The notes: generated by a model from the sequence alone, not told the origin. A stretch of DNA of 64,000 nucleotides from Methanofollis fontis (GCF_004297185.1 NZ_PGCL01000004.1:1-64000), one strand, 5' to 3'; counted from the stretch's first letter, positions 49,935-59,455 are shown. Numbers and translations: made by a program.

Positions 49935-50827
49935 CCCATCACCTCCATCAGCAGGGCCATGCGGATCGGGATGCCGTTTCTGGCCTGTTCAAAGTAACGG
50001 GCGTGCGGGAGGGTGTCCACCCGCGAATCGATCTCGTCCACCCGCGGCAGGGGGTGAAGGACGATCATCCGCTCCCGCACCCCCTCCAGGAGTTCGGGGG
50101 TCACCCGGTAACTCGAGGCAACGGCATAATAGGAAGCGGTGTCGGGAAAACGCTCCCGCTGGATGCGGGTGACATACATCACGTCGAGGGTGTGCGCAAA
50201 CTCCGTGATGTCGGTGTGCACCACCACCTCCACGCCGGCATCCCTGAGGCCCTCGATGACGTTCTGGGGCATCTCAAGGCTCCCGGGAGCGAGGGTGTGG
50301 ATGGTGGCGTTGTACTCGGCCAGGGCATAGGCCAGCGAGTGGGCCGTCCGCCCGTAGCGGAGATCACCGAGCAGGCCCACATCGATGCCGTCGAGGGGCA
50401 TCGCCTGCCGGATCGTATAGAGGTCGATGAGGGTCTGGGAGGGGTGCTGCCCGGCGCCGTCGCCGGCGTTCAGCACCGGCACCGAGGAGAACTCGGCCGC
50501 AAGGCGCGCCGCCCCCTCCCTGGGGTGGCGGAGCACGATGGCATCGGCATACCCGCTCACCACCCTGATAGTGTCGGCCAGGGTCTCGCCCTTGGAGACC
50601 GAACTCGCCTCCACACCGCCCATGTCGATCGACCGCCCGCCAAGACGGGCCATCGCCGCCTCAAACGACATTCTTGTTCGCGTGGAGGGCTCGAAGAAGA
50701 GCACCCCCAGGATCCTGTCGGCGAGGGCGGTGCGGTCATAGCGCCCCGCATCGATCGTCCCGGCGCTGTCGAGGAGGGCATCGATCTCCTCCTTCTCAAA
50801 TTCCCGTATTGAGATGATATGCCGCAT
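49931..50827 (-). CDS. pyrB: Aspartate carbamoyltransferase catalytic subunit
   Basis: The 298-residue protein has the carbamoyl-phosphate motif STRTRMSF, DGAGQHPSQTLIDL and HPLPRVDEI, as in PyrB. It joins carbamoyl phosphate and aspartate in pyrimidine synthesis. The ATG at 50827 begins the family sequence MRHIISIREF and lies one base after the stop of the TrmI gene, so the operon is coupled. Confidence 0.95.
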   Translation of the reverse strand: MRHIISIREFEKEEIDALLDSAGTIDAGRYDRTALADRILGVLFFEPSTRTRMSFEAAMARLGGRSIDMGGVEASSVSKGETLADTIRVVSGYADAIVLRHPREGAARLAAEFSSVPVLNAGDGAGQHPSQTLIDLYTIRQAMPLDGIDVGLLGDLRYGRTAHSLAYALAEYNATIHTLAPGSLEMPQNVIEGLRDAGVEVVVHTDITEFAHTLDVMYVTRIQRERFPDTASYYAVASSYRVTPELLEGVRERMIVLHPLPRVDEIDSRVDTLPHARYFEQARNGIPIRMALLMEVMG

Positions 50828-50828
50828 C

Positions 50829-51554
50829 TTATCGCCTTGCAATCGTGATATAGCCCGAATGACCGACACGCGTGGAGGGGCGGGTGCCGCGGGACCCCCG
50901 CGTCATCTCCCGCTCCATGCACTCATAGGTGTGCACCTCTGAAAAGAGGTTTGCGGCGGCGTCGTAGGCCACCGACATCTGCTCGAGAAACGGGGTGTAA
51001 CAGGCGCAGTAGCCCCCGCTCCGCAGGAGGCGGTGGGCATGGGCGAGGTGCTCGGCCCGCACCGGCAGGTCGAGGTGGACGACGTCAAAGAGACCCTCGA
51101 CCTCGAGCACGTCGCAGGCCCGCACCTCCACATTATCAAGCCCGGCATCCCTGATGTTCGCCTCCGCCTTTCGGGCGAACTCGGGGCGGACCTCGCAGGT
51201 GACGACGCATCGTGCGATGCTGCCGAAATAGATCGCCGCAATCCCGCTCCCGGTGCCGGCATCAAGGACGGTGTCCTCCCGGTTCATGCCGGTGTAGGCG
51301 ATCACCATGCCGATGTCCTTGGGGAGCATCGGCGCCCCTGTCCGGGAGGCATGGGAGAAAAAGTCGGTCGGGCGGGGGCGGCGGACCACAAACTCCGTCC
51401 CGAGATGGGTGGCGACGATATCGCCGTAGTCGCCACCGACGAGGGCGGCGAGGTCGAGTATGCCGAGATCGGTGGAGAGCGTCCCCTCACCGGCACGCAC
51501 ATAATATTCTCTCGTCCCGGAGACGAGGACCAGCCGCTCCCCCGCCTCGATCAT
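50829..51554 (-). CDS. trmI: tRNA (adenine-N1)-methyltransferase, TrmI type
   Basis: The 241-residue protein has an N-terminal beta domain and a class I methyltransferase domain with DAGTGSGIAAIYFGSIA for AdoMet binding, TCEVRPEFARKAEANI, and DVVHLDLP. Archaeal TrmI methylates A57/A58 in tRNA. It overlaps the NAC gene start by four bases and is followed at once by pyrB. Confidence 0.9.
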   Translation of the reverse strand: MIEAGERLVLVSGTREYYVRAGEGTLSTDLGILDLAALVGGDYGDIVATHLGTEFVVRRPRPTDFFSHASRTGAPMLPKDIGMVIAYTGMNREDTVLDAGTGSGIAAIYFGSIARCVVTCEVRPEFARKAEANIRDAGLDNVEVRACDVLEVEGLFDVVHLDLPVRAEHLAHAHRLLRSGGYCACYTPFLEQMSVAYDAAANLFSEVHTYECMEREMTRGSRGTRPSTRVGHSGYITIARR

Positions 51555-51895
51555 GCCCCGGTCAGACGCAGGATCGCCTCTGCGATGTCGCCGCCGGCGG
51601 CCTTCAATGCCTCCCGGGCAGCGTCGGCACCGGCGCCGGTCTGCTCCATCACCAGTTTGACGTCGTCTTCAGGGATCTCAAGCTCTGCCGGTTCGAAGCG
51701 GGCGTCACCGGTGATCTGGTAGGTGGTGACCCCCTGCATGATGGTCGCAACCACCTCGGCCTGATCGAAGACATAGTCCCCGGCACCGGTCTCGATGACG
51801 ATGCGCCGCACGTCCTCCAGGGTCTCCATCTCCATGCCGAGCTGCTTCATCATCTGCTTCATTTTCTTTGGATTGATCTTGCCGCCTGGAAACAC
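51551..51895 (-). CDS. nac: Nascent polypeptide-associated complex protein (archaeal NAC)
   Basis: The 114-residue protein starts MFPGGKINPKKMKQMMKQLG, continues through the NAC domain and ends in a UBA domain (DDVKLVMEQTGAGADAAREA). The archaeal homodimer binds ribosomes and nascent chains. Its stop overlaps the trmI start. It follows the PUA gene by two bases. Confidence 0.93.
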   Translation of the reverse strand: MFPGGKINPKKMKQMMKQLGMEMETLEDVRRIVIETGAGDYVFDQAEVVATIMQGVTTYQITGDARFEPAELEIPEDDVKLVMEQTGAGADAAREALKAAGGDIAEAILRLTGA

Positions 51896-51897
51896 GC

Positions 51898-52374
51898 TCA
51901 GGTTCCTCCTTTCCTTACGTTTACCGCTACTCCGTAATTAAATGCCAGCATTTCTGCTCCGGACAGCACCGCCTCGCCGGTGGCGATCACCTCGTCGCCG
52001 GCGCCGACCACGATCACCTCGTCGCCCGCACGGATGCCGGGGTCAGCCGCCACCACATGCCTGGCAAAGGCGTTCTTGCCCCGGGCGATGAACTCGGTCA
52101 CCTCGGCGGCGATCTCCACCCGGTAGGCCGGCGGGGGGATGGCCCGCGCCAGGCGGCGGGCGCCCTCGATGCTGAGGGTGAACCGCCCGTCCCGCGCCCT
52201 GACTGTTACAATCCGCTGCCCGCCGTCCGTCACCTGCCGGACCCGTCTGGTCTTCGACCTGATAAAGCGGCAACCGGCGGGAAAGAGCGCCACGCCCGCA
52301 CCCCGCCCGAACTGGAAATCAGCAGTCGTTCTGACCTGCTGCTCCGCGCTGTTTCCTGATGATTTCGTTGACAC
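51898..52374 (-). CDS. PUA domain protein
   Basis: The 158-residue protein has an N-terminal domain (VRTTADFQFGRGAGVALFPA, then FTLSIEGARRLARAIP) and a C-terminal PUA domain (KNAFARHVVAADPGIRAGDE, GDEVIATGEAVLSGAEML). A GTG at 52374 with AAGGAG nine bases upstream is chosen because the ADFQFGRGAG block belongs to the family and no ATG, GTG or TTG lies nearer before it; this makes the gene overlap the upstream DHH gene by 56 bases. A later GTG at 52293 would lose conserved sequence. Probably an RNA-binding protein. Confidence 0.75.
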   Translation of the reverse strand: MSTKSSGNSAEQQVRTTADFQFGRGAGVALFPAGCRFIRSKTRRVRQVTDGGQRIVTVRARDGRFTLSIEGARRLARAIPPPAYRVEIAAEVTEFIARGKNAFARHVVAADPGIRAGDEVIVVGAGDEVIATGEAVLSGAEMLAFNYGVAVNVRKGGT

Positions 52375-53713
52375 GAGAAACAAACTCCTTTTCCATTTTC
52401 TGCGGGATATAGGCCCCGGCCGCGATGGCATGACCGCCGGCGGCACCGCCGAAGGGACCGCAGGCCTCCACCAGCGCCTCCTGCAGGTCGATGCCTGACG
52501 CCACCATCGCATCGGTCGCCCGCATCGAGACCTTGGTGAGCGTCGAATCCTCGGGGAGGGAGCACATCACCAGGATCGGCTTGTCCCGGTTCAGCCGCGA
52601 GAGCGCCATGCCGGCCCCGATCCCGACGACCGTGTCCGGGAACCTGTCGCCGACATGGAGGTGCTGCACGCCCTCACCCTCGGTCACCCCATGCTCAATA
52701 ATATGGTTCATCAGTTCCCGGATCGTCGAGCGGTGGTGGCTGAGCATGTGCTCAGCCTCCCGGAGCGCCTCCCCCCGGTCGCCGGCGCAGATGGCGCTCC
52801 CCACGTCGGGCCGCGCCCAGCGCCCGCAGGCGTTCAGCAGGGTGGAGTACTCGGCGGCGTTGTGCAGGGCCGTCCGTTCTGCCTCGTCCGGGAAGAGATA
52901 TACCTCGGCGCAGAGCCGTTCGACGCTCCCGCCGTGGGCGACGATCTGCTCGGCGAGGGCGGAGGTCACCGCCTGCCGCTCGTCCGCGGAAAGGTCCTCC
53001 CAGACCCGCAGGCGGCCCCGGGCGGTCCGTTCGGGCACGCCGATATCCTTGAGCAGGCGGCGGACCGCCGGCGGACTGGTGGTGATCCCCTCGATATGGG
53101 GATCGTCGGTGTAGGCGATCGCCGTGGCCAGGGGGCGGGTGGAGATCCCGTAACAGTTGAGGTCGCGGCGGGCCTCGACATTGCCGTAGGCGATCCCCTC
53201 CCCGGCGATCTCCCGCGCCAGCCCGATGAGCCCGCAGTCCTCACGCGCCATCATGTCCCCCACATTCCCGATCACGGCGAGTTTGGCCAGGTCGCGGTTG
53301 TCGGCGTCGATCGACTCCGCCACCAGGTAGGCGGCACCGGCCGCGGAGAACTTTGTATGGCCGTAGGGCAGGGCGTTCACCTGCAGATAGGGGGTGTCCA
53401 CGTCCTGCGTCACATGATGGTCCACGATCACCACCTCATCGGCGGTGAGGCCGCGCTCCTCGAGCAGGTTCTGCTGGCCGGCACCGAGATCGGAGAATAC
53501 CTTGAGGGAGTCGTCCTCCGGCACCCGGTGCATCATCAGGGGTTCGAGCTGCCGGACGAACACCGGCGTCGCCTCGATACCGGCGCGGGTGATCGCCTGC
53601 ATCAGGATCGACATGCTCGTGATCCCATCGGCATCGATATGCGAGATGACCGTCACCTGTTCGGCCCCGAGGATCTGCTCGGTTGCCGTCCGCACGTCGC
53701 CCTCAAGACTCAT
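52319..53713 (-). CDS. DHH-family (RecJ-like) phosphoesterase
   Basis: The 464-residue protein has the DHH motifs VISHIDADGI (22-31), FSDLGAG and VIVDHHV (95-101), and a DHHA1-type C-terminus ending in GGAAGGHAIAAGAYIP. Archaeal members (RecJ/GAN-like) are single-strand exonucleases that associate with the replication GINS complex; the exact subgroup is not settled. The ATG at 53713 starts the conserved sequence; the frame upstream overlaps the divergent nnr gene and is rejected. Confidence 0.88.
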   Translation of the reverse strand: MSLEGDVRTATEQILGAEQVTVISHIDADGITSMSILMQAITRAGIEATPVFVRQLEPLMMHRVPEDDSLKVFSDLGAGQQNLLEERGLTADEVVIVDHHVTQDVDTPYLQVNALPYGHTKFSAAGAAYLVAESIDADNRDLAKLAVIGNVGDMMAREDCGLIGLAREIAGEGIAYGNVEARRDLNCYGISTRPLATAIAYTDDPHIEGITTSPPAVRRLLKDIGVPERTARGRLRVWEDLSADERQAVTSALAEQIVAHGGSVERLCAEVYLFPDEAERTALHNAAEYSTLLNACGRWARPDVGSAICAGDRGEALREAEHMLSHHRSTIRELMNHIIEHGVTEGEGVQHLHVGDRFPDTVVGIGAGMALSRLNRDKPILVMCSLPEDSTLTKVSMRATDAMVASGIDLQEALVEACGPFGGAAGGHAIAAGAYIPQKMEKEFVSRVNEIIRKQRGAAGQNDC

Positions 53714-53792
53714 GCCAGAGGATCTCTGCATGCGGGCAGATATAACCGACTCTACCGGCCCACAGTGAAGCGCAACCTTTCTATCGGCAGGG

Positions 53793-55214
53793 ATGCTACC
53801 TGCCGGTATGCAGGATGCCTTCTCATTTGATCTCAGGGACCTCGCCGGCTTTTGCGAGGGCGGAATCATCACGCCGGAGCGGATGCGCGCCGTGGACCAG
53901 AACGCCATCGCCCTCGGCGTCCCGGGGATCAGGCTGATGGAGGCGGCGGCAGCGGCCCTTGCCGTCGCCGTGAGGGAGTCCGACCCCGAACGGGTGCTCC
54001 TGCTCTGCGGGCGCGGCAACAACGGCGGCGACGGTCTGGCGGCCGCCCGTCACCTGCAGGACCTGGAGTGCACGGCGGTCATTCCTGCAGACGGGAGGGC
54101 GACACCCGAGTTTCTCCTCCAGAGGGAGGCGCTGCTCCACGCCGCCGTGGACCTCCGGGAGGTGCGGACACCGGTCGAGGTGGAGGCGCTCGAACCCCTC
54201 TTCAGGGAGGCCGACGTGATCGTCGACGCCATGCTCGGGACCGGGGCGTCCGGGACGGTGCGCCAGCCCCTCTCCGCCATGGTCCGGCTGATGAACGAGA
54301 GCGCCGCCCGGGTGGTGGCGGCCGATGTGCCGACACCTGACGCCCGCTCAGACCTGGTGCTCGCCTTCCACCGCCCGAAGACAGCAGGGGCGCGAACCGC
54401 CGGGATCGGCATCCCGGTCGCCGCCGAGATCTGCACCGGCCCGGGCGACCTCCTCTGCCTCCGCCCCAAGGGGCCGACGGCGCACAAGGGGGCAGGCGGC
54501 GAGGTGCTCGTCGTGGGCGGCGGCCCCTACCAGGGCGCACCCTTCCTTGCCGGCATGGCTGCACTGCGCGCCGGCGCCGATATCGTGCGGGTGGCCTCGC
54601 CGGTCTATGTCCCCTGCCCCGACCTGATCCATGTCCCCCTCTCCGGCACGCTGGTGGGCGAGGAGCACAGCGACCTGCTCATACCCATAGCAGAACGGGC
54701 CGATGTGGTGCTCTGCGGGAACGGCCTCGGGCCCGGCAGCCACGGTGTGGTGAAGGCCCTCGCCCCCCATGCGAAAAAACTCGTGATCGACGCCGACGCC
54801 CTCCGCACCCCCCTGCCGGCCGGGGCGGAGACGATCTACACCCCGCACGCCGCCGAGTTCAGGCGCGCCTTTGGTCGCCCCCTGCCGGCGGGAATGCGGG
54901 AGCGAGCGGAGACGGTGCGCGACGCCGCCCCCGAGGACTCTGCAATCCTCCTCAAGGGGGCCGTCGATATCATCTCCGACGGCAGAAGGGTCCGCTTCAA
55001 CCGCAGCGGCTGCCCGGCGATGACCGTCGGGGGCACCGGCGACGTGCTCGCCGGGGTGGCGGCCGCCCTCTTCTGCAGGCTCCCGGCCTTTGAGGCCGCC
55101 TGCGCTGCCGCCCATGCAAACGGTCTCGCCGGAGAGCGCGCCGCCGGCGGACGGGACGCCGGGCTGATCGCAACAGAGATGCTCCCCTGGATCGCAGAAG
55201 TACTCTATGGTTGA
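53793..55214 (+). CDS. nnr: Bifunctional NAD(P)H-hydrate epimerase / ADP-dependent dehydratase
   Basis: The 473-residue protein joins an N-terminal YjeF epimerase domain (LLCGRGNNGGDGLAAARHL near 70-88, ADVIVDAMLGTGASG) and a C-terminal ribokinase-like dehydratase domain (GPTAHKGAGGEVLVVGGGPY, CGNGLGPGS, GGTGDVLAGVAAALF). It repairs hydrated NADH and NADPH. The start may be the ATG at 53808. Its end overlaps moaC by eight bases. Confidence 0.92.
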   Translation: MLPAGMQDAFSFDLRDLAGFCEGGIITPERMRAVDQNAIALGVPGIRLMEAAAAALAVAVRESDPERVLLLCGRGNNGGDGLAAARHLQDLECTAVIPADGRATPEFLLQREALLHAAVDLREVRTPVEVEALEPLFREADVIVDAMLGTGASGTVRQPLSAMVRLMNESAARVVAADVPTPDARSDLVLAFHRPKTAGARTAGIGIPVAAEICTGPGDLLCLRPKGPTAHKGAGGEVLVVGGGPYQGAPFLAGMAALRAGADIVRVASPVYVPCPDLIHVPLSGTLVGEEHSDLLIPIAERADVVLCGNGLGPGSHGVVKALAPHAKKLVIDADALRTPLPAGAETIYTPHAAEFRRAFGRPLPAGMRERAETVRDAAPEDSAILLKGAVDIISDGRRVRFNRSGCPAMTVGGTGDVLAGVAAALFCRLPAFEAACAAAHANGLAGERAAGGRDAGLIATEMLPWIAEVLYG

Positions 55215-55683
55215 GTTTACCCATATCGCTGATGACCGCGCCCGGATGGTGGACGTTTCGGCAAAGCCCGACGTCGTCAGGGAGGCGGTGGCGGCCGGCC
55301 GGATCCGCCTCCGCCCAGAGACGCTGGCGGCGATCCGCGAGGGAACGGTGCTGAAGGGGAACGTGCTGGCCACCGCCCGCGTCGCCGCCACCCTGGCGGT
55401 GAAGGACACGCCCCGGATCATCCCGATGTGCCACCCCCTCGCCCTTGGAGGGGTGGAAGTGGACTTTGCAGAGGTCGAAGGCGCCATCGAGGCGAGGGTG
55501 CGGGTGCGCTCCTACGGGCGGACCGGCGTTGAGATGGAGGCGCTCACCGGCGTCTCGGCCGCCCTGCTCACCGTCTGGGACATGGTGAAGTCGGCGGAGA
55601 AGGACGAAGACGGGCAGTACCCCTGGACCGGGATCGAGGGGATCGCGGTGATCGAGAAGCGGAAGGGGCCGGCCGGACCGTGA
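55207..55683 (+). CDS. moaC: Cyclic pyranopterin monophosphate synthase MoaC
   Basis: The 158-residue protein has MoaC motifs MVDVSAKPDVVREAVA, TLKGNVLATAR-type segment and IIPMCHPLAL, then GRTGVEMEALTGVSAALLTV and KSAEKDE. It forms the pyranopterin of molybdopterin, needed here for formylmethanofuran dehydrogenase and similar enzymes. Overlaps the nnr gene by eight bases. Confidence 0.93.
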   Translation: MVEFTHIADDRARMVDVSAKPDVVREAVAAGRIRLRPETLAAIREGTVLKGNVLATARVAATLAVKDTPRIIPMCHPLALGGVEVDFAEVEGAIEARVRVRSYGRTGVEMEALTGVSAALLTVWDMVKSAEKDEDGQYPWTGIEGIAVIEKRKGPAGP

Positions 55684-55785
55684 TTTTAATATCTGACGGA
55701 CGCATACCAGTACAGAACTGCGGGATCCGTCCCGTTCAGGAATGTGGTGCATCGCAGATGCGCCGAACCTCAAGGTGAAAAATCC

Positions 55786-56376
55786 ATGGCAAAGTCAATG
55801 TATGCCTACGTCCGCGAGGCGTGGAAGAACCCGGAGAAATCCGAGGTTAAGCGTCTTCTCTGGGAGCGGATGCAGACCTGGAGGCGGGAGGGTGCGGTGG
55901 TCCGCATCGCCCGCCCGACCCGTATCGACCGTGCACACACCCTTGGCTACAAGGCAAAGCAGGGCGTCATCGTCGTCCGTGCCCGCGTCCGCCGCGGCGG
56001 TCGCCGCAAGTCCCGCTATATCCGCGGTCGCCGCACCGCCCGGATGGGCATGCGCCGGATCACCTCGGGCAAGAGCATCCAGCGGATCGCCGAGGAGCGC
56101 TCCGCCCGGAAGTACCCGAACATGGAGGTGCTCAACTCCTACTGGGTCGGTCAGGACGGCCGCTACAAGTGGTATGAGGTCATCCTGGTCGACGGCAGCC
56201 ACCCGTCCGTCATGAGCGACCCGCACCTTGCATGGATCGGTCAGGCGAACCAGCGCGGCCGTGCCGACCGCGGTAAGACGATGGCCGGACGCAAGGGCCG
56301 CGGCCAGCGCCGCAAGGGCACCGGCACCGAGAAGACCCGCCCGAGCATCCGCGCCCACGGCAACCGCGGAAAGTAA
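55786..56376 (+). CDS. rpl15e: Large ribosomal subunit protein eL15
   Basis: The 196-residue basic protein begins [20 protein letters not shown] and has the eL15 sequence ([40 protein letters not shown]). The ATG at 55786 follows AGGTGA by eight bases. A TATA-like TTTAATAT lies near 55684. First gene of a long rightward translation and RNA-processing series. Confidence 0.97.
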   Translation: MAKSMYAYVREAWKNPEKSEVKRLLWERMQTWRREGAVVRIARPTRIDRAHTLGYKAKQGVIVVRARVRRGGRRKSRYIRGRRTARMGMRRITSGKSIQRIAEERSARKYPNMEVLNSYWVGQDGRYKWYEVILVDGSHPSVMSDPHLAWIGQANQRGRADRGKTMAGRKGRGQRRKGTGTEKTRPSIRAHGNRGK

Positions 56377-56404
56377 CCACCCCCATTTTTTTTGGAGCGC
56401 ACCG

Positions 56405-57040
56405 ATGGCGTACGCTGATGCCTGCGTGCATCCCTATCCTTCCGGCGATTCCTCGCTTCCACGCATGGCCCTCGAGGCGCGTGAGTGCGGATATTCGATC
56501 ATCGTCTCGGATGTCGGGGAAGGGGAGTTTTATGGCGTGCGTGCCGTCCGGGGCGTGATCGTCCGTGAACGAACCGCAAAGGACGCCATCCGGGCGGTGC
56601 GGCGGGCGCCCGACGATGCCATCGTCTCGGTGTGTGCGGGCGATGCAGGCTTCACCAGATCGATGGTCTCTTTTCCGGGCGTCCATATCCTCAAGGGGGT
56701 GCACCTGGCAGGAAAGTTCGCCTTTGACCATGTGGCGGCGAGGACCGCCGCAGAGAAGGGAGTCTGCGTGGAGATCGACCTTGCGCCCATCATCGCCTAT
56801 CGCGGTCGGGAGCGGCAGCGGGTGCTCGCATGCTATGCTGACATCCTCCACCTCCAGCGCCGCTACGGTTTCGGGCTCTGCATCGGGAGCAATGCCCGAT
56901 CGGTCCTCGGTCAGCGGAGCGTCCGGGAGGCATCAGGGCTCTGCTCGCTCTTCGGGATGCGGGAGGAGGAGTGCATCGCCGCCTTCTCCTCGGTTGAGGG
57001 GCTGCTTGAGCCCTCAGGGCCGGTGCGGGTGGTGCCATGA
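56405..57040 (+). CDS. rnp3: Ribonuclease P protein component 3 (Rpp30)
   Basis: The 211-residue protein has the Rpp30 TIM-barrel-like pattern: MAYADACVHPYPSGDSSLPR at the start, ILKGVHLAGKFAFDHVAART and VCVEIDLAPIIAYRGRERQR, and ISSNARS-type GSNARSVLGQRSVREA. It helps the RNase P RNA to cleave tRNA leaders, with Rnp2 encoded next. Overlaps rnp2 by four bases (ATGA). Confidence 0.92.
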   Translation: MAYADACVHPYPSGDSSLPRMALEARECGYSIIVSDVGEGEFYGVRAVRGVIVRERTAKDAIRAVRRAPDDAIVSVCAGDAGFTRSMVSFPGVHILKGVHLAGKFAFDHVAARTAAEKGVCVEIDLAPIIAYRGRERQRVLACYADILHLQRRYGFGLCIGSNARSVLGQRSVREASGLCSLFGMREEECIAAFSSVEGLLEPSGPVRVVP

Positions 57041-57516
57041 GGCCGCGACCCAAGGCCCTGCGATGGAAGCGGCGATACCTGCTCGTCCGCATCCTGCCGC
57101 CCTGGCAGGAGGTCGACGGTAAGGCCCTCTATCTGGCGATCAATGAGGCGGTCACCAGCCTCTTCGGCGATGCCCGTGCGGCCGAGATCGGTGCCGCCGT
57201 CGTCCGGAGCGGCGACGGACATGCGATCGTCCGCTGTGTCCGCGGGACGGAGGGGGATCTCGGCGTGGCCTGCGCAACCGTCACTGCAGTCGGGGAGCAC
57301 CCTGTCGCCCTCAGGAGTGTCGCCACCTCCGGAACGATCGCCGCGCTCAGGCGGCGGATGGAGGGAAGCGTCCATGCCACGTCCCCGCATGAGGAGAGGG
57401 ACGAGAACGGAAGGCAGATGTTCCGCTATGGCGGGCATAAAATTGATGTACTGCAAGAGGGTAATAAGAGGCAGGGCATCATCTTTTTGTCAGATTACAC
57501 AGGAGAGGAGATCTAA
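57037..57516 (+). CDS. rnp2: Ribonuclease P protein component 2 (Pop5)
   Basis: The 159-residue protein begins MRPRPKALRWKRRYLLVRIL and follows the Pop5 fold (YLAINEAVTSLFGDARAAEI, GHAIVRCVRGTEGDLGVACA, SVATSGTIAALRRR). It pairs with Rnp3. Its stop overlaps the psmA start by one base. Confidence 0.92.
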   Translation: MRPRPKALRWKRRYLLVRILPPWQEVDGKALYLAINEAVTSLFGDARAAEIGAAVVRSGDGHAIVRCVRGTEGDLGVACATVTAVGEHPVALRSVATSGTIAALRRRMEGSVHATSPHEERDENGRQMFRYGGHKIDVLQEGNKRQGIIFLSDYTGEEI

Positions 57517-58271
57517 TGCAACCACAATATCAGATGGGATATGACCGGGCCATCACGGTCTTCAGTCCGGACGGCCGCCTCTATCAGGTGGAGTATGCAC
57601 GCGAGGCGGTGAAGAGGGGGACCACCGCCGTCGGCATCAAGTGCAGCGAGGGTGTGATCCTCCTTGTCGACAAGCGGGTTTCCTCCCGCCTTCTCGAACC
57701 CTCGTCGATCGAGAAGATCTACAAGATCGACGAGCATATCGGCGTCGCATCGTCCGGCCTTGTCGGCGATGCCCGCCTGCTGGTGGACCGCGCCCGCGTG
57801 GAGGCCCAGATCAACCGCGTCACCTATGACGAGAGCATCGACGTCGAGAGTCTGGCCAAGAAGATCTGCGACCATATGCAGGTCTACACCCAGTTCGGGG
57901 GCGCCCGCCCCTACGGCACGGCCCTGCTGATCGCCGGCATCTCCGAAGGCGAGGTCCGCCTCTTCGAGACCGACCCCTCGGGCACGCTCCTCGAGTACAA
58001 GGCGACGGGCATCGGTATCGGCCGCCCGGCCGCCATGAAGATCTTCGAGGAGGAGTACGACCCGGCCATGACGATCAGCGGCGCCGTCCATCTCGGCCTG
58101 AAGGCCCTGCATGCCGCCACCGAGGGCAAGTTCGATGTCGGCACCGTGGAGATCGGGGTCATCGAGACGCAGAACCCGGTCTTCCGCAAGATGGAACCGG
58201 CCGAGGTCAAGGCATTCGTCGACGAGGTCGAGTTCTCGCCATCTGAAACCGGCGCCGACCAGGGTGAGTGA
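57516..58271 (+). CDS. psmA: Proteasome alpha subunit
   Basis: The 251-residue protein has the alpha-subunit signature YDRAITVFSPDGRLYQVEYA near the start, followed by REAVKRGTTAVGIK and the 20S core strands. It forms the outer gates of the archaeal proteasome. A charged C-terminal tail follows. Co-linear with rnp2 and the SBDS gene. Confidence 0.96.
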   Translation: MQPQYQMGYDRAITVFSPDGRLYQVEYAREAVKRGTTAVGIKCSEGVILLVDKRVSSRLLEPSSIEKIYKIDEHIGVASSGLVGDARLLVDRARVEAQINRVTYDESIDVESLAKKICDHMQVYTQFGGARPYGTALLIAGISEGEVRLFETDPSGTLLEYKATGIGIGRPAAMKIFEEEYDPAMTISGAVHLGLKALHAATEGKFDVGTVEIGVIETQNPVFRKMEPAEVKAFVDEVEFSPSETGADQGE

Positions 58272-58276
58272 GAGGG

Positions 58277-58981
58277 ATGATCCCGCTGGAGCGGGCGGTG
58301 ATCGCCCGTCTCGAGAGCCATGGCGAACGTTTTGAGATCGGGGTCGAACCCGATCTCGCCATGCGGATCAGGCAGGGCGAGGAGATCCCGATCGAAGACG
58401 CTGTTGCCGCCGAATCGGTCTTTGAAAGTTTTTCCCATGGCGAACGCGCCTCGGATGAGGCGCTCCTGAAGGTCTTTGGCACCACCGAATTCGAAACGGT
58501 CGCACGCCGGATCCTCAGCAAGGGCGAGATTCACCTGACATCCGACCAGCGGCGCCGGATGATCGAGGAGAAGCGGCGCAAGGTCATCACCTTCATCTCC
58601 AGAAACGCCGTCAACCCGCAGACAAAACTCCCCCACCCTCCGCAGCGGATCGAGATGGCGATGGAGGAGGCGCGGGTGAACATCGATCCCTTCAAGCACG
58701 TGGACGAACTGGTGAAGGATACGGTGAAGGCCCTGCGCCCGATCCTCCCGATCCGCTTCGAGGAACTCAGACTTGCCGTGCGGATTCCCGCCGACCATGC
58801 CCCCCGCGCCTATGGCGAGATGCAGTCGGCGGCAACGGTCGAACGGGAGGAATGGCAGTCGGATGGTTCGTGGATCTGCGTCTGCCGCATCCCGGCGGGT
58901 ATTCAGTCCGAGTTCTATGCAGTCGTCAACCGTCTCTCCAGGGGGGAGGGAGAGGTGAAGGTGCTGGAGCAAGTATATTAA
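58277..58981 (+). CDS. SBDS ribosome maturation protein
   Basis: The 234-residue protein has the SBDS layout: N-terminal FYSH domain (DLAMRIRQGEEIPIEDAVAA, ASDEALLKVFGTTEFETVAR, GEIHLTSDQRRRMIEEKRRK), a central helical domain (NPQTKLPHPPQRIEMAMEEA) and a C-terminal ferredoxin-like domain. It releases aIF6 from the large subunit. An overlapping GTG at 58268 is an alternative start. Confidence 0.92.
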   Translation: MIPLERAVIARLESHGERFEIGVEPDLAMRIRQGEEIPIEDAVAAESVFESFSHGERASDEALLKVFGTTEFETVARRILSKGEIHLTSDQRRRMIEEKRRKVITFISRNAVNPQTKLPHPPQRIEMAMEEARVNIDPFKHVDELVKDTVKALRPILPIRFEELRLAVRIPADHAPRAYGEMQSAATVEREEWQSDGSWICVCRIPAGIQSEFYAVVNRLSRGEGEVKVLEQVY

Positions 58982-59024
58982 CCAAAACGGCTAACCTTAG
59001 TAAGCATATCAGGGGTAATCCAGA

Positions 59025-59315
59025 ATGGCGAGGCGTAAACAGAAGGCAAAAGGCAAAGTCACCGGAAGTGCAGGGAGATTCGGCCCGAGATACGGCAGAT
59101 TCATCCGCAAGCGCGTGCTCCAGGTTGAGCGCGTCCAGAAGGCCACGCACACCTGCCCGCGCTGCGACCACAAGGCCGTGCGCCGTGTCGGGACCGGCAT
59201 CTGGCAGTGTCGCAAGTGCGGCTTCAAGTTCGCTGGCGGCGCCTATGCCCCGCAGACGCCGTCCCTCCGTGTCGCCCTCCGTACCATCGAGCGTGCGATC
59301 GAGACCCAGGAGTAA
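59025..59315 (+). CDS. rpl37ae: Large ribosomal subunit protein eL43 (L37Ae)
   Basis: The 96-residue protein has a basic N-terminus and the zinc motif [11 protein letters not shown]...[11 protein letters not shown]. The neighbours (rpoP, Brix, Pcc1, prefoldin) are the usual archaeal context. The ATG at 59025 follows a GGGGT stretch. Confidence 0.97.
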   Translation: MARRKQKAKGKVTGSAGRFGPRYGRFIRKRVLQVERVQKATHTCPRCDHKAVRRVGTGIWQCRKCGFKFAGGAYAPQTPSLRVALRTIERAIETQE

Positions 59316-59320
59316 GCGGC

Positions 59321-59455
59321 GTGGCAAGTTCATATAAATGTGCGCGGTGCAAGCAGAAGGTGGAAATCGACCAGAACGTCAGATGCCCCTACTGTGGACA
59401 CCGCATCCTGTTTAAGGAGCGCGGGGCTGCGATCAAAGAGCTGAAGGCTCGATGA
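59321..59455 (+). CDS. rpoP: DNA-directed RNA polymerase subunit P
   Basis: A 44-residue protein starting at GTG (59321): [20 protein letters not shown] then [19 protein letters not shown] and CPYC bind the zinc of this Rpb12-like subunit. It starts five bases after the L37Ae stop and overlaps the Brix gene by four. Confidence 0.93.
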   Translation: MASSYKCARCKQKVEIDQNVRCPYCGHRILFKERGAAIKELKAR

